Assembly: GCA_002887195.1 (NCBI GenBank)
Contig: PJAB01000066.1
Span: 1-48,763, forward strand
DNA from: Chrysochromulina parva
Lineage: Eukaryota; Haptophyta; Prymnesiales; Chrysochromulinaceae
Reading direction: 5' to 3'
Length of the DNA stretch: 48,763 nucleotides
Positions within the stretch are counted from its first letter, which is position 1. Each line of letters starts with the position of its first letter. The notes beneath the pieces were generated by a model. The model was not told the origin of the DNA, searched no databases, and was given only the letters and a program-made list of their open reading frames with translations. The translations under genes and the position numbers were made by a program. Positions 1-10,800 of this stretch are shown here, piece by piece.

Positions 1-78
1 CCGCGCGCACTTGGCACCTTTCATGCCTTACTTTGACTACTCCTTTGGCGTGTCGTGTTTCGGTTCTTAGGCGGCGGA

Positions 79-96
79 CCCCCCCCCCCCCCCCCC
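79..96. repeat. poly-C homopolymer tract
   Basis: A run of 18 C residues lies just downstream, in the minus-strand sense, of the stop codon of the first gene. It is probably in that gene's 3' flank. Homopolymers of this length are prone to sequencing and assembly error, so its length should not be trusted. No function is suggested. Confidence 0.8.
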
Positions 97-124
97 TGAG
101 AGGCAGCCCAGAGGCTCTCAGATC

Positions 125-3061
125 TCAGAACTTGGCCTTCCTGCCCGAGCCAGACGGGACCGCCGAGGGCACCGCATTCAGCAGCGCGAGCAGCTCGGCC
201 GCGCCATCGACGACCACCTCGTCGCCGGCCGGCGCGGGTGCGCCCGCAGCGGCTGGTGCGCTACGTGGCATCGTCGAGGCGCCGCCCGCGGCGGCGGCGG
301 CGGCGGCGAGCTGCATGGCGGGCAGCCGGCGGAGCACGAGCCGTACGAGGTGCGGCACCGCGCGCAGCGGGAAGCTCTTCCACTGAAGCAGGGCCTCCCA
401 CACGGGCGGCTCAGGCAGTGGGCTGCACGCCGCCTGCTGCAGTGGCGCCTGGGCCTCAAGCAGCGTCGCAGCGGCCGCAAAGCTGCCGGCGAGCGTCTCC
501 GCGCCGTACTGCTTGGGGCGGACGTGGAGGTCGGGGAGAGCGAGCGAGCCCAGCACGGCGCCGGCCGCCGCCGACGGCAACGCGATGGCGTCGCGCCCAA
601 CTTGGCGCCATTCGACCTCCTCTCGCGCGAGAGTCTCGGCGGCGGGTGAGGCCCCAAGAAAGGCGACCAGCTGCGAGAGGGGCGCCGAGTGCAGCGAGAG
701 CAGCGAGAGCAGCCAGAGGGCGAGTTGAGCGAGCCTCCGCCGCTCCTCCGCCACGTCGGTGGGCCTGTCCTCGGCAGCGGAGGACGGCGCCGCCGCGTTC
801 GCCGCCTCCTCCGCCGCTCGAACCGCCTTCGTCGCGGCGGAGGACTCATCCGGAGCGACGGCGAGGGAAGCCACATCGACCTCCGCCGCGACCAGCCCGA
901 GAAGCATCTTCAGATCACGAGCCCACACGCCGAGCATCGCCTCTGACGGCGAGGTGGGCCCCCAATACGCTTGGAGCAGCCGCTGCGCTGACCGACGCAG
1001 GGTGCGCAGGTAGAGGTACTCGGCGGCGTCGTGGTGGGCGAGTCCTCCCCGCAAGTGGCACCGAAGGCTCACGAGGGTACTGGCTGCATGCTGCATCGGG
1101 AGCGAGCAGCGCTGCCCCTGGCGCCACGGACGCTGCTGGTGCCAAAAGGGGCGGTGGGCCAAGGCGGAGCCCGCCGCGCCTGTGGGATCTGATGAAACCG
1201 CCGCAGTCGCCTCGAGCAAGCTGAGAGCGGGCGCCGTCGTGAGCAGAGCGCTACCCTCGACGATCTGCCAGCGCAGCCGCTCGATGAGTGCGCCGAGCAC
1301 AGCCGCGGCCGCACCGAGCGTCGGCGCGCACTGCGCGTGCTGCCACTTGAGCGGCGGGACTGCGGCGCTGGCTGCGCCGCGCTCGGAGCCGGCCGCGAGC
1401 CTGTCCACAAAGCTTTTGAGCGCGAGTGCAGACGAGAGGCAGACGATCGGCACGGCGCTCTCGGACGCCGCGAGCTCCGCAGCCGCAGCCGAGAGCGGCG
1501 GCACCTCGTCCGTGGCGGGCAGCGGCGCCGCAGGTGGCGGGCGCGATGGCGGAGGAGCTCCAAACTTGGAGCCGGCGACAGGGGAGGCGCCCGTCACGGC
1601 GCTCGACGCCGTCTCAGCGACGTCGGCGAGCTGCCCCAGATAGGCAGCATACATGGAACACGCGCGCGCGACGGCCTCGCAGAGCGCCGTATCGAGCGCC
1701 GCCGTCACGCCGTACAGAGGGCCCGCCGCGTGCAGTGGCAGCGAGCTCAGCAGCATCGCCGTGGAGCCGAGCACCATCCCAGCCTTGGCCGTCGGCGCAC
1801 CCGCCGCCGCGCCCGCGCCATAGCGCATGGGCACCCAGCTCGTGCGCCCGGCGCCGTCGCGCGCCTCGGAGGCCATGGCGCCGCGCACCAACTGCGCCAC
1901 GTGAGCGGCCGACGCAGCTGCGAGCCATTCCTCGCTGGTCGCGAGCGCGCGCGCGCGCTCGAGCTTGCCCAGCACGGCGTGCGTGAGCGCGGGCGAGGCC
2001 GCGCTCAGGGCGGCGCTCAGTCCACACAGCGCGTCGCACACGGCGGCCGCCTCGCGAATGGCGCTCGGCCAATCGATTCGGCACGCGACGCGCCGCGCGC
2101 CGCCGCCGCCCTCGACGGCGCCGGACGTCCTGCGCTCGAGCCGAGATTCGTCACCCTCGGTGATGGGCACCACGGTCGCAGGCTTGAACTTGGGCTGGCG
2201 GAAACCCAGCCGAACGGCGCCCGGCGTGGAGCGCGTCGCGCCGGCGCCGGGCACCGCAGCGGCGGGTGCCGCGCCCTTAGTCTCGAGAGCGTCCCGGGGA
2301 CTCAAGTGCGAAGTCGCATCGGTGACAGCCGCCTGCGCCGCGCTGGCCACGTAGTTCAGGCAGAGGACGTCGAGCAGCTCGGGCAGCTTGCCGAAGCGTG
2401 TGAAGGTCGTCTGCAGCAGGTCGAGATCCTCGGCGAGGACGAGGCGGCGCACGCACGCGACGCACCGGCGCACCGAGGCGGCCGACGCACCGTGCAGCCC
2501 GGTTGGCGGGGCCACTTCCGCCGCCGCCTTTGAGATGTCGGCCTTACGCAGCCTCTGATAGAGCGCCCACGTTTTCGCCGGAAAGCTGGTGCACAGCTCG
2601 GCCAGCAGCGCCTTGTGCGCCTTCAGGTCCGTGCACTCGAGCAGCCGCCTCTCGGCGGCGTCGAACTCTGCATCGGTCATCTCTACCATCGCTTCTGCCC
2701 GCATCAGAGGTATGGAAGGCGGCTGCGACGGTGGCGCCTCTACCTGTGCTCCCAAATTCTGGAGAATCGGCGCTGTCGCCGATGACAAGGACGCCGCCTT
2801 TGCCGCGTGAGCGTCAGTGCTGATTGGCAAGAGCTTGCCAGGCAGTGTACCCAGCGCCCGCTCAGGTGGTAGAGCGAGGGCGCCTCGCTTCAGGAACTCC
2901 TTGAGCGCGAGCGGCGTCGGTTTGGGCGAAAGCTTCAGAGGTGCGAGTTGAAGTGGGGTGATGGATTGGGGATGACCCGTCGAGGCTTGCACCATGCGCT
3001 TGCGACCGTTTGGAACCGGGAGTGGACCGAAGGTGTGAATTCTCACGATCACATTAACCAT
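125..3061 (-). CDS. hypothetical Ala-rich, mostly helical protein
   Basis: This is a single open frame of 978 codons with an ATG at 3061; the next Met, at residue 23, is an alternative start. I do not recognise the family. The protein is very Ala/Leu-rich. There are predicted helical stretches around residues 120-240 (…DAEFDAAERRLLECTDLKAH…, …RRCVACVRRLVLAEDLDLLQ…) and 640-720 (…AEYLYLRTLRRSAQRLLQAYWG…). Disordered Ala/Pro linkers separate them, and the C-terminus is basic (SGRKAKF). The regular helices between linkers would suit a tethering or scaffold protein, but this is only an impression. No signal peptide, TM helix or catalytic motif was seen. The plus-strand frames across it are GC-rich shadows. 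I am confident it is coding because the frame is long and has a non-repetitive helical composition, but its function is unknown. Confidence 0.7.
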   Translation of the reverse strand: MVNVIVRIHTFGPLPVPNGRKRMVQASTGHPQSITPLQLAPLKLSPKPTPLALKEFLKRGALALPPERALGTLPGKLLPISTDAHAAKAASLSSATAPILQNLGAQVEAPPSQPPSIPLMRAEAMVEMTDAEFDAAERRLLECTDLKAHKALLAELCTSFPAKTWALYQRLRKADISKAAAEVAPPTGLHGASAASVRRCVACVRRLVLAEDLDLLQTTFTRFGKLPELLDVLCLNYVASAAQAAVTDATSHLSPRDALETKGAAPAAAVPGAGATRSTPGAVRLGFRQPKFKPATVVPITEGDESRLERRTSGAVEGGGGARRVACRIDWPSAIREAAAVCDALCGLSAALSAASPALTHAVLGKLERARALATSEEWLAAASAAHVAQLVRGAMASEARDGAGRTSWVPMRYGAGAAAGAPTAKAGMVLGSTAMLLSSLPLHAAGPLYGVTAALDTALCEAVARACSMYAAYLGQLADVAETASSAVTGASPVAGSKFGAPPPSRPPPAAPLPATDEVPPLSAAAAELAASESAVPIVCLSSALALKSFVDRLAAGSERGAASAAVPPLKWQHAQCAPTLGAAAAVLGALIERLRWQIVEGSALLTTAPALSLLEATAAVSSDPTGAAGSALAHRPFWHQQRPWRQGQRCSLPMQHAASTLVSLRCHLRGGLAHHDAAEYLYLRTLRRSAQRLLQAYWGPTSPSEAMLGVWARDLKMLLGLVAAEVDVASLAVAPDESSAATKAVRAAEEAANAAAPSSAAEDRPTDVAEERRRLAQLALWLLSLLSLHSAPLSQLVAFLGASPAAETLAREEVEWRQVGRDAIALPSAAAGAVLGSLALPDLHVRPKQYGAETLAGSFAAAATLLEAQAPLQQAACSPLPEPPVWEALLQWKSFPLRAVPHLVRLVLRRLPAMQLAAAAAAAGGASTMPRSAPAAAGAPAPAGDEVVVDGAAELLALLNAVPSAVPSGSGRKAKF

Positions 3062-3170
3062 CTCATAGCGCAGTCGATCTCAAACATCTCCACCGGCTCG
3101 GCGACCAACCGGCTACGCTTACCAACCTCGAGAGTACTCCCGACCGTAGCTCGCACTTCGAGACCGCAAT

Positions 3171-3208
3171 TCCGAGATCGCATCTCCGAGATCGCATCTC
3201 CGATCATC
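3171..3208. repeat. short tandem repeat TCCGAGATCGCATC
   Basis: Two perfect 14-bp units (3171-3184 and 3185-3198) and a partial third lie in the 5' flank of the first gene, between it and the kinase-like gene. The core CTCCGAGAT recurs in the intron of the ArsS-like gene near 30588-30622. A related GAGATCGCATCT core is translated in the EF-hand gene near 23770-23800. The rest of the gap 3062-3277 holds no gene that I can see. Confidence 0.7.
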
Positions 3209-3277
3209 TCCGAGGCTGGCCCACCAGCCGTGACCTCAGCCGGCAACGAGCTCAGCCACCCAGGCCACTTTTGGCCA

Positions 3278-4465
3278 CTATTGGCCTCTGATGGCCGCCG
3301 CGATGGCCAGTAGGGGGTTGGCCGGACGCTCCTTGGCCACAGTGGCGACCGCCAGTGAGAGAGCCTTCTGCACGCCAAAGTGATCCAGGTACGCTCGGTC
3401 GCTCAATGCTTTGAGGTCCACTACCTCCACAGGCCCACGGGTTAGCTCGGTGGCTGGCTGGCCCGCTGTGGCGGCGGCGGCGGCAGCGGCAGCTCGCTCA
3501 AACTCTGCCTTCGCCTGGATGAACTTGGCGTAGTTCTCATCCGTGTACTTGCATGCCGCCTCGGGGCTCAGCGCACTGCTGCCGCTCACCTCCGCCACAA
3601 CTCCCCACAGGGTCTCACGTAAGGTGGCGAGGACCTTGACGCACTGGAAGGTGAGCGCCTGCTGCGCCGAGAGCGCATCGAGCTGCAGGTAGCTGCTCAC
3701 GAGCGTGCGCTCCTGTGTCGGCGAGAGACCGCACCCCATCGCCAGGATGGCGAGATCCATCAGCGGCTGGCCGACGTTACAATACTCGAAGTCGACAATA
3801 TGGACCGTGGGCGCGGCGCCGCCCTCGCCGCGCGCGCACACGACGTTGCTGGGCAGCAAGTCGAAGTGGCAAAAGGCGGCCGGCGACAGCGGCCCAGCCG
3901 CCGCCTCCACTGCCGGTAGCAGCCCGTCAGCGCCTTCGACGAGAGGCAGGCGCCTAAAGCCGCCCTCGCGCGCATACGCGAGCCACCGCTTCAAGTCGGG
4001 CGGCGCCCATGTCTGCTCAGTGGGCGCCGCACTTGCAATCTCGGCGGGTATCGGCGTGGCATGCAGCCGTCGGATCGTGGCCGATAACGAGGCGAGCAGC
4101 GCGGCATCCTTGCCGTCGCACGCTGCCTTGACCTCCACCTCGGTGAGGGAACGGCCGTCAATGAAGGCGCACACCAACACATCTGGGAGCTCGGTGTGGA
4201 TGACGCTCGCGCCGATGCCCGCAGCCTCCACCGCGCGCGCAGCCGCTTGCTCCTTGACGCGCGACACGCCGTACGCGGGCAGGTCGCTTCCCACCCTGAT
4301 GAAGAAGCGCTCACCCGATGCGGAGTCCTTGGCGATGAAATTCTGGTTGGTGCGACCCTCTCCGAGGCCAAGGTCTTCGGTCACATCGTTCACGTGCGTG
4401 ATCGACATGGTGCGGCCCGTCCAGATCGACAGCCCTTGGGCGCGCTCGAGCGAGGCTTTCTTCAT
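3278..4465 (-). CDS. choline/ethanolamine kinase-like phosphotransferase
   Basis: This 395-aa protein belongs to the aminoglycoside-phosphotransferase/choline-kinase (LicA-like) fold. Near the N-terminus, residues around 34-42 (GLGEGRTNQNF) match the nucleotide-loop region of the family. The catalytic loop is H200-F-D202-L-L-P-S-N207, with D202 as the catalytic base and N207 as a Mg ligand. The metal-binding DFE motif (VDFEY) has its Asp at D225, followed by a typical Asp (PLMDLA) after it. In this family ATP phosphorylates choline, ethanolamine or a similar small alcohol, and the product feeds phospholipid head-group synthesis. Which substrate this enzyme uses cannot be read from the sequence. 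An Ala-rich segment of about 12 residues and a helical C-terminal extension follow the kinase domain. The start at 4465 keeps the usual helix before the Gly loop. No targeting peptide is obvious. Confidence 0.88.
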   Translation of the reverse strand: MKKASLERAQGLSIWTGRTMSITHVNDVTEDLGLGEGRTNQNFIAKDSASGERFFIRVGSDLPAYGVSRVKEQAAARAVEAAGIGASVIHTELPDVLVCAFIDGRSLTEVEVKAACDGKDAALLASLSATIRRLHATPIPAEIASAAPTEQTWAPPDLKRWLAYAREGGFRRLPLVEGADGLLPAVEAAAGPLSPAAFCHFDLLPSNVVCARGEGGAAPTVHIVDFEYCNVGQPLMDLAILAMGCGLSPTQERTLVSSYLQLDALSAQQALTFQCVKVLATLRETLWGVVAEVSGSSALSPEAACKYTDENYAKFIQAKAEFERAAAAAAAATAGQPATELTRGPVEVVDLKALSDRAYLDHFGVQKALSLAVATVAKERPANPLLAIAAAIRGQ

Positions 4466-4830
4466 GTCGGCCTCGTCGCGTCGGGCGACGCTCTACATTT
4501 CAGTGACGCCCACCATTCATGTGTGAACGTTAACACGACAGACGCGACAGCCGGTGCTACGGCACTGTTACTGCCCGCTCAGAATACACACACCTTACAT
4601 GACCCCGTGAATGCATTCACACACAATACACCATTTCAACACTCACACACCAAATTCACACTATCACGTAACAGCAACGCAGGACTCTCGAAATGAGACA
4701 CGTGCAGGCGGAGAGCTGAGAAACAGCCAAAACAAGAGAGTGGCGCCGGCGCGAGACCCATCATTCACAACACGTTCACAGCTGACAGAGCATGAAACTA
4801 AGCAAACGGTCTTAATTAAAACCCCTCCTT
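4466..4830. other. intergenic region, CA-rich, no gene seen
   Basis: This gap contains the 5' flank of the kinase-like gene and the 3' flank of the giant repeat protein, both on the minus strand. Around 4588-4665 it is rich in ACACAC/TTCACAC on the plus strand, unlike the GC-rich coding DNA on either side. No open frame with recognisable content or RNA gene was found. Confidence 0.6.
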
Positions 4831-7800
4831 TCATGGTCCTTCCTCTTCTACCACCGACGACGGCGCAGCCACCACGCCTGGCTCCGGTTGCGTCGCCGCC
4901 AGCAATGTTCTCTCCACCATGCTCTCCACTTGAGGTTCAAACGACGGCGCAGCCACCCGAGCCCGCTGCGGCGGCACCACGCGTTGGATGCGCGTCGTGG
5001 TGAGCGCTGGCGTGCTCTGCGACGCGGCGAGCCCCCGGCCAACGAGTGCATCGAGCGCGGGAACGTCCGTTGCAAGGTTGCCTTCGGACGTACCGGACGC
5101 GAACCCCGGCGTAAACGAACGCGTCGAGCCCGGCGCGAAGGAACGCAGCGAGGCAGCGCCCCCCTGCGCGTCCCCGGGTGCCACCAATCGCGGCAGGCGC
5201 TGCGACACGTGCGGGGGCGGTACGGCAGCGCCCAGCGACACGCTGCTGAAGGACGGTGCGAGTCGAGGCGGTTCAAGAGCGTCGTGTCGAGTGGTTCCAC
5301 AGGATCGGGCGCGAGCAGGCCCAGTAGGAGCAGCCATGATCGCGCCAGTGGGCGGCGCGGCGCTCATCCGAGGGAGGCGTGTGGCGACCATACTGGTGCC
5401 CATTGACTCACCCATCACGGCGTCGGCGCTCATCACGGCGCTCATTCGAGGGAGGCGTGTGGCGACCATACCGGTGCCCAGCGCGTTCTGGCCCATCACG
5501 GCGTCGGCGGGCCGGGACAACGCGACGTCGCGCGTGGGGCTTGGGGGCTCGGCCTCGGCGTTCTCGATGCTTCGCAGCAGCTCGAGCAGCACAGCGTCCG
5601 ACGGCGCAGCTCGGGGCATGGGGCTCGGCGGTAGCGGCTCCGCCTCCGTATCCAGGTGCACTGCCTCGATGGATGGTCGTGGCACGGGCGCGGGATCCCG
5701 CGGCGGCGACTTGGGCCGGCCTGGCTGGTGCCGGTCGGGCTGGTAGCGTGATCCAGCAATGAAGCCCACACGCCCACGCAGGGAGAGGCGAGCAAGCCGT
5801 GTGGCTGAGCGGCTCAAAAAGCCGCTCAGCGACGTGAGCAGGGGCCCAAAGGAGGTGGCTGCCGTTCGGGAGGTGCGTGGGCCCTTGCGCGCGGGGTCGT
5901 CGTCGTCATCGTCGGGGGCGAGGGTAGGGAAGGTTGAAGAGACCGCCAAGCTGGACGGTTGATAGTCGGGATCATCCATGCCATTGAGGTAAGGCCGTAA
6001 AGACCGGCGAGCGCGCGTGGTGGTTGCAAATATCGAGCCTCTTCTGATGAACTGCGGCGATGAAGAACCCGACCTCTCGCTCACGTCACCACCTGCGCTC
6101 GCTACGCCTGCACTCGCTACCACCGCCGCACCGAGAGGCCTCCACTGACGGGGGCGCGGAGCACGCTCACCGCCTACGCCCCCTTCGCTCTCATCCTGCA
6201 CCTCGTTGGCCGCCTCTCCCGTAAAAGGATTCGCGACCGTCTTGGCTTTGTTGTTCGTCGTCATTCGATCCTCATCGGGAACCACTCGCAGCTCAGTGAA
6301 GCGCTGCTTGCGACGGCGCGAGTACCAGCGGACCGCAAGCAGGCCCATTAGCAGCAGCAGCAGCGCCAGCGGCACAAAGATGGCCGCCGCCATCGCCCCG
6401 TCCATCCCGGAGACGCCCAAGCGCGCAGCATGGGGAGGCTCGGGCGGCGCCGAGTTGGACAGCTCGCTCAGCAGAGAGGCTCGCACTTGGGTGATGGGCA
6501 CGCCCAGGACACTCGAGAAGAAGGAGCTCGCGCCTGCAGCGTTCGCGTCGAGCCGTGCCAGCAGCGCCGCAAACGCTGCCGGCGTTGGCTCCAGCGGCTG
6601 GATCCAGAACGTGAGCTCGGTGGTGTAGGTGCGAGCGACCAGGCCGGTGCTCAGGCCGGGCAACTCGAGGGTGTGCACGAGCGCCACGTTGCTGAAGGGG
6701 ACGTAGGCAACGACCGCGACGCGACGCGGGAACTCGAGCCGCCAGTCGAGCGATGCGATCCATCCGTGGGCGCTCGCGGGTCCGGTGTCGGGTGGGGAAG
6801 GAGGAGGTGGGGAAGGAGGAGGAGGTGAAGGTGTTGGAGGTGAGGACGGAGGCGGAAGGTTTGCGCGCGGTCCGCAGTCGCTGCAGTCGGTTCCGTGAGC
6901 GCACAGTGCGTATTCGGCGCCGGGGCCGCCGTCGTCGCACCAAGTGTCGAACGCATAGCCACTGCAGGTGTTGCTGCACACGTGTGCCGGGGGAGGGGAA
7001 GGAGATGGCGGCGGCGGTAGAAGCAAAGGGGGAAGAGATGTACCGCTACTCTGCAGCCTGCGGACCTGACCGGTCACGTCCACTGCAGTGCTCGCACCGC
7101 CGGCTGCAGCGATGCTGGCAACAAAAGCGGCGACCGACGCCGAGGTTGGGTGCGCGTCAAGCTCGGAGATTGAGTACGCTGTCAACAGCCGCAGCACGAC
7201 GACCTCGCGTGGGGGCGAGGGAGGGGGTGGCGGGGAGTAGGTGCACGCGCTCTGCAGGTGCACGTTGACCGCAGGGGCAAAGGTGGCGGCGGTCGAGTCC
7301 GCGCAGCCGAGCACGGGTGTGATGCATGCGCCCTCGACTGATGGGTCCAGATTGATGGTAGCTTCCACCGTGTAGCCGAGCAAGCTCGAGTTGGTACAGC
7401 CGAGCACGCGGCAAACGACGTTGGCGGCGACGTTGGCGGTCACGTCGAAGTTCGACGCAACGCTGAGCGTGCATCCTGCACGTGCCTCGAGGCAGATGAC
7501 GCCCACGACCGTTGCGATCGGGTCGAAGTTCAGCGCGAGAGAGTTGAGGCAGCCAGGCACGACGCACGTGCCGCTGTCGTAGGTGGCGCTGGGCGCAAAG
7601 TTAATCGCCTCCGAGAAGGTACATCCTACTCCGTTGAGATTGCAACTGCCCATGTCGACGAGCGCCCACGCGTCATAGTTTCGCGCGCGAGAATCGGTGC
7701 AGCCGCCTACGAAACATGTACCATCATTCATGTTGGCCAGGGCCACAAAGTTGATCGCGTTCGGAACGGTGCAGCCAAATATCGGTACGGCGCAGCCGCC

Positions 7801-10800
7801 GTTGACGCCCCCGCTGACTGGTACCGTGGCGTTGGCCGAGTAGCTCGGTGAGAAGGAGTCGGTGCAGCCCTCGAAGGCGCATGCGATCAATGGGACGGTG
7901 GCGAGCGAGTTGTAATTGATCGCGTTCGGGTGCATGCAGCCCGCGATCGGGTAGGCGCACGCGGTGCTGCCAAACGGCAGCGAGTACGTGGCATAACTCA
8001 CGTAGTTGAGCGCGGACGAGACGGTGCACCCTTGCACGGCGCACGTGGAGGGCACCGCACTGCCCGTGGCCCAGCTCACGTAATTCTCCGCCCGTGAGTC
8101 CATGCAGCCGGCGAGCGGGTACTGGCACCTCGTGCCATCGGCCACGGTTGCCCTCGTGTCAAAGTTGAGCGCCATCGGGTCACGGCAGCCAACCCGATTG
8201 AGGATGCATGAGCCGTCGTTGAAGGTGGCGGCCGACATGTAGTTGAGCGCACTCCAGTCGGTGCAGCCGCGTACTGCCAGGCAGCCGGCCGCAAAGCAGC
8301 CGCCATTGTCAATTGTGGCGCGAGAGTTGTAGCAGGCGGACGCCGAGTCGGTACATCCCAAGATGCTACGCGCGCAGCTGCCATCGTCCCGGGTGGCGAG
8401 AGGGTTGTAGCGACTCGATGTCGTGTTCATGCAGCCGAAGACGGCGAAGATGCACGAGCCGTCGTAGCTCGTCGCCCTCGTGTCAAAGTTGATCGCATTC
8501 AAGGAGGTGCACCCGGGCACCACCAGTATGCCCACGCAGCCGCCCGTGCGCATCACCGTCGCGCCCGCGTTAAAGTCCGTAAAGCGGCTGTCTGTGCATC
8601 CCTCGAGCCGGAAGATGCAGCTGCCATTGTCACGCGTGGCGTTCGGGTTGTAGTTGAGCGCCGCGGGCGCGAGGCAGCCGCCAACGTAGTACTCGCACGT
8701 CCCGGACGCCACGTTGGCCATTCCGTAGTAGTTGGCCGCCGTCGAGTCCGTGCAGCCGCGCACCAGGTAACGGCAGCCGTACAGGCTTGTGGCATTGGAG
8801 TCGTAGTTGAGCGTGCCCGCGCTGACGGTGCACCCGAGCCTCGAGTACACGCAGTTGCCGCTGTTATTGTTGGCCGTGGCCACGTAGTTCGCGGCGAGCG
8901 AGTCGGTGCAGCCCGTGATGACGAAGTCGCAGCTGCCTTTGTCCGCCACTAGAGCGAGCGGGTTGTAATTGCTTGCGCTCGGCACGGTGCATCCGAGCGG
9001 CGAGGGGGCAAAGATGCAGCCGCCGGAGTCGGTGTTGGCGAGCGCGATATAGTTGAGCGCGCTCGCATTGCGGCAGCCGGGGATCGGGTAGGTGCAGCTC
9101 GTCTGTCTGGTCGCGTTCGGGTTGAAGTTGAGAGCTGTCGGATCGCTGCACCCGTCGATTGCACCGAGGGGGTGTGTGAGTGTGTGCGTGAGCATGCGGT
9201 GCGGAGTGTCGGCGAAGAGAAGATGCCTCTTTGGCCCCGAGCGCTTCGTCAGGCGGCGGCCGGTTATCGAAGGGGGCGGAGGGGAGGGCGGCGGAGGAGA
9301 GGGCGGCGGAGGAGAGGGAGGCGGCGAGGGTGGCGGGGGCGAGGGCGGCTTTGAAGGTGGAATCGGTGGTCGACGAGGGGGAGCGGGTGGAGAGGGCGGA
9401 GGCGGCGATGGAGGCGGCGAAGGCGGCGGGCGTGGCGGGGGCGGGCGCGGGGGCGCAGGCGGGCTAGGTGGGGGGCTGGGCGGCAACGGGGGCGACGGCG
9501 ATGGCGGTGGTGGAGGGTGCAGGGGGGGGAGGGCGGGCGGCGAGGGGCTCGGGGACGGGGGCAAAGCTGGTGGCCGCGGACTCTGCGGTCGTCGAGGTGG
9601 CGCAGGAGGGGAGGGGGGCGACGAGGGCTCCGGCGACGGCGACGGCGGTGATGGAGGAGGCCGAGGAGGTGACGACGGCGAGGGCGGCGGCGGCGAAGGA
9701 GGCGGCGGAGAAGGTGGTGGTACCGGCGGCGGTGGCGGCGAGGGCGGATGCGAGGGCGGCGGTGGCGAGGGTGGCGGCGGCTTGGGTGGCGGCGAGGGAA
9801 CGCGGATGCCACTGCACCGGGAGTCGTCGCTCCATGTCGCGGAGGGGTTGTAGGTGGTGTCCGTGGGGTCGAGGCACCCACCGTACGTGCATCGCGTGAG
9901 AGTCGGCTTCAGCAGAGGGATCACCGTCCCACATACGGTGATGGTCTGATTGGCTCTCGCGTGCAAGGCGGCGATGTAGTTGGATGCCTGAGGATCGGGG
10001 CAGTAAGGGGTGCTGCGTGCGCAGCACGCGCCGCCCGCCAAGTACGCCGCGCTGTTGATGCCATGCAGCTGGCCGTTGTGATGCACGCCGTACGTGTCGA
10101 ACGTGCTGTCGAGGCAGCCGATGTGCATGCAGGCGGTCCCCGTGGGGTCGTGCGTGGCAGCGGGATCGTAGTTGAAGGCCGTCGAATCGGTGCATCCGAA
10201 ATGATAGGCCTCGTTGCACCGGTACGTGTTCGCACGCGGGTCGTACCCAAATGGGTTTCGCGAGTCGGTACACCCCGCAAGGATGCACGTGCCGTCGTCA
10301 ACGGTTGCCGCCGCGTTGTAATTGTCAGCACTCGTGTCGGTGCACCCCGTCACATTCAGCCGGCAGAGGCCGGGCACCAGCGCGGTCGGATTGTAGTTGA
10401 GCGCATCGGAGCGCAGGCACCCTGTAAATTGGCAATACGAGGCGTCGCCTCCGGTCGCCAGCGCGTTGTAGTTCGACGCCGCCGAATTTCGGCAGCCGAC
10501 GACCGGAAACGTGCACGCGTCCGCCGCGCTCGTGTAGGTGCTTCCGTTGACGAGGACAAGAGCTCGGGCGGCGATGAGGGCGAGCGTGTTGGCCTTCGGC
10601 CGGAAGTTGGAGGCGGTGCTGACCGCGCAGCCCGAATAGGCGCATGGGCACGGATCGGTCGGCCGCACATCCCCGGACACATTGTGCTCGCACCCGACGG
10701 TAGCGAACGATGCATAGTTGAGCGCACTCCTCTCGCGGCAACCTCGAGAGCGATAGGTACATAGGCTTGGAGTCGATTGGACGGTGGCACTCGCATTGTA

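Noticed and set aside
1337..2533. 398-codon Arg-rich plus-strand frame opposite the first gene
   Set aside because: Extreme Arg/Gly/Ala content is typical of an antisense frame in GC-rich DNA.
9092..9853. Gly-rich plus-strand frame
   Set aside because: It is the complement of the PPPSPP tract of the giant surface protein.
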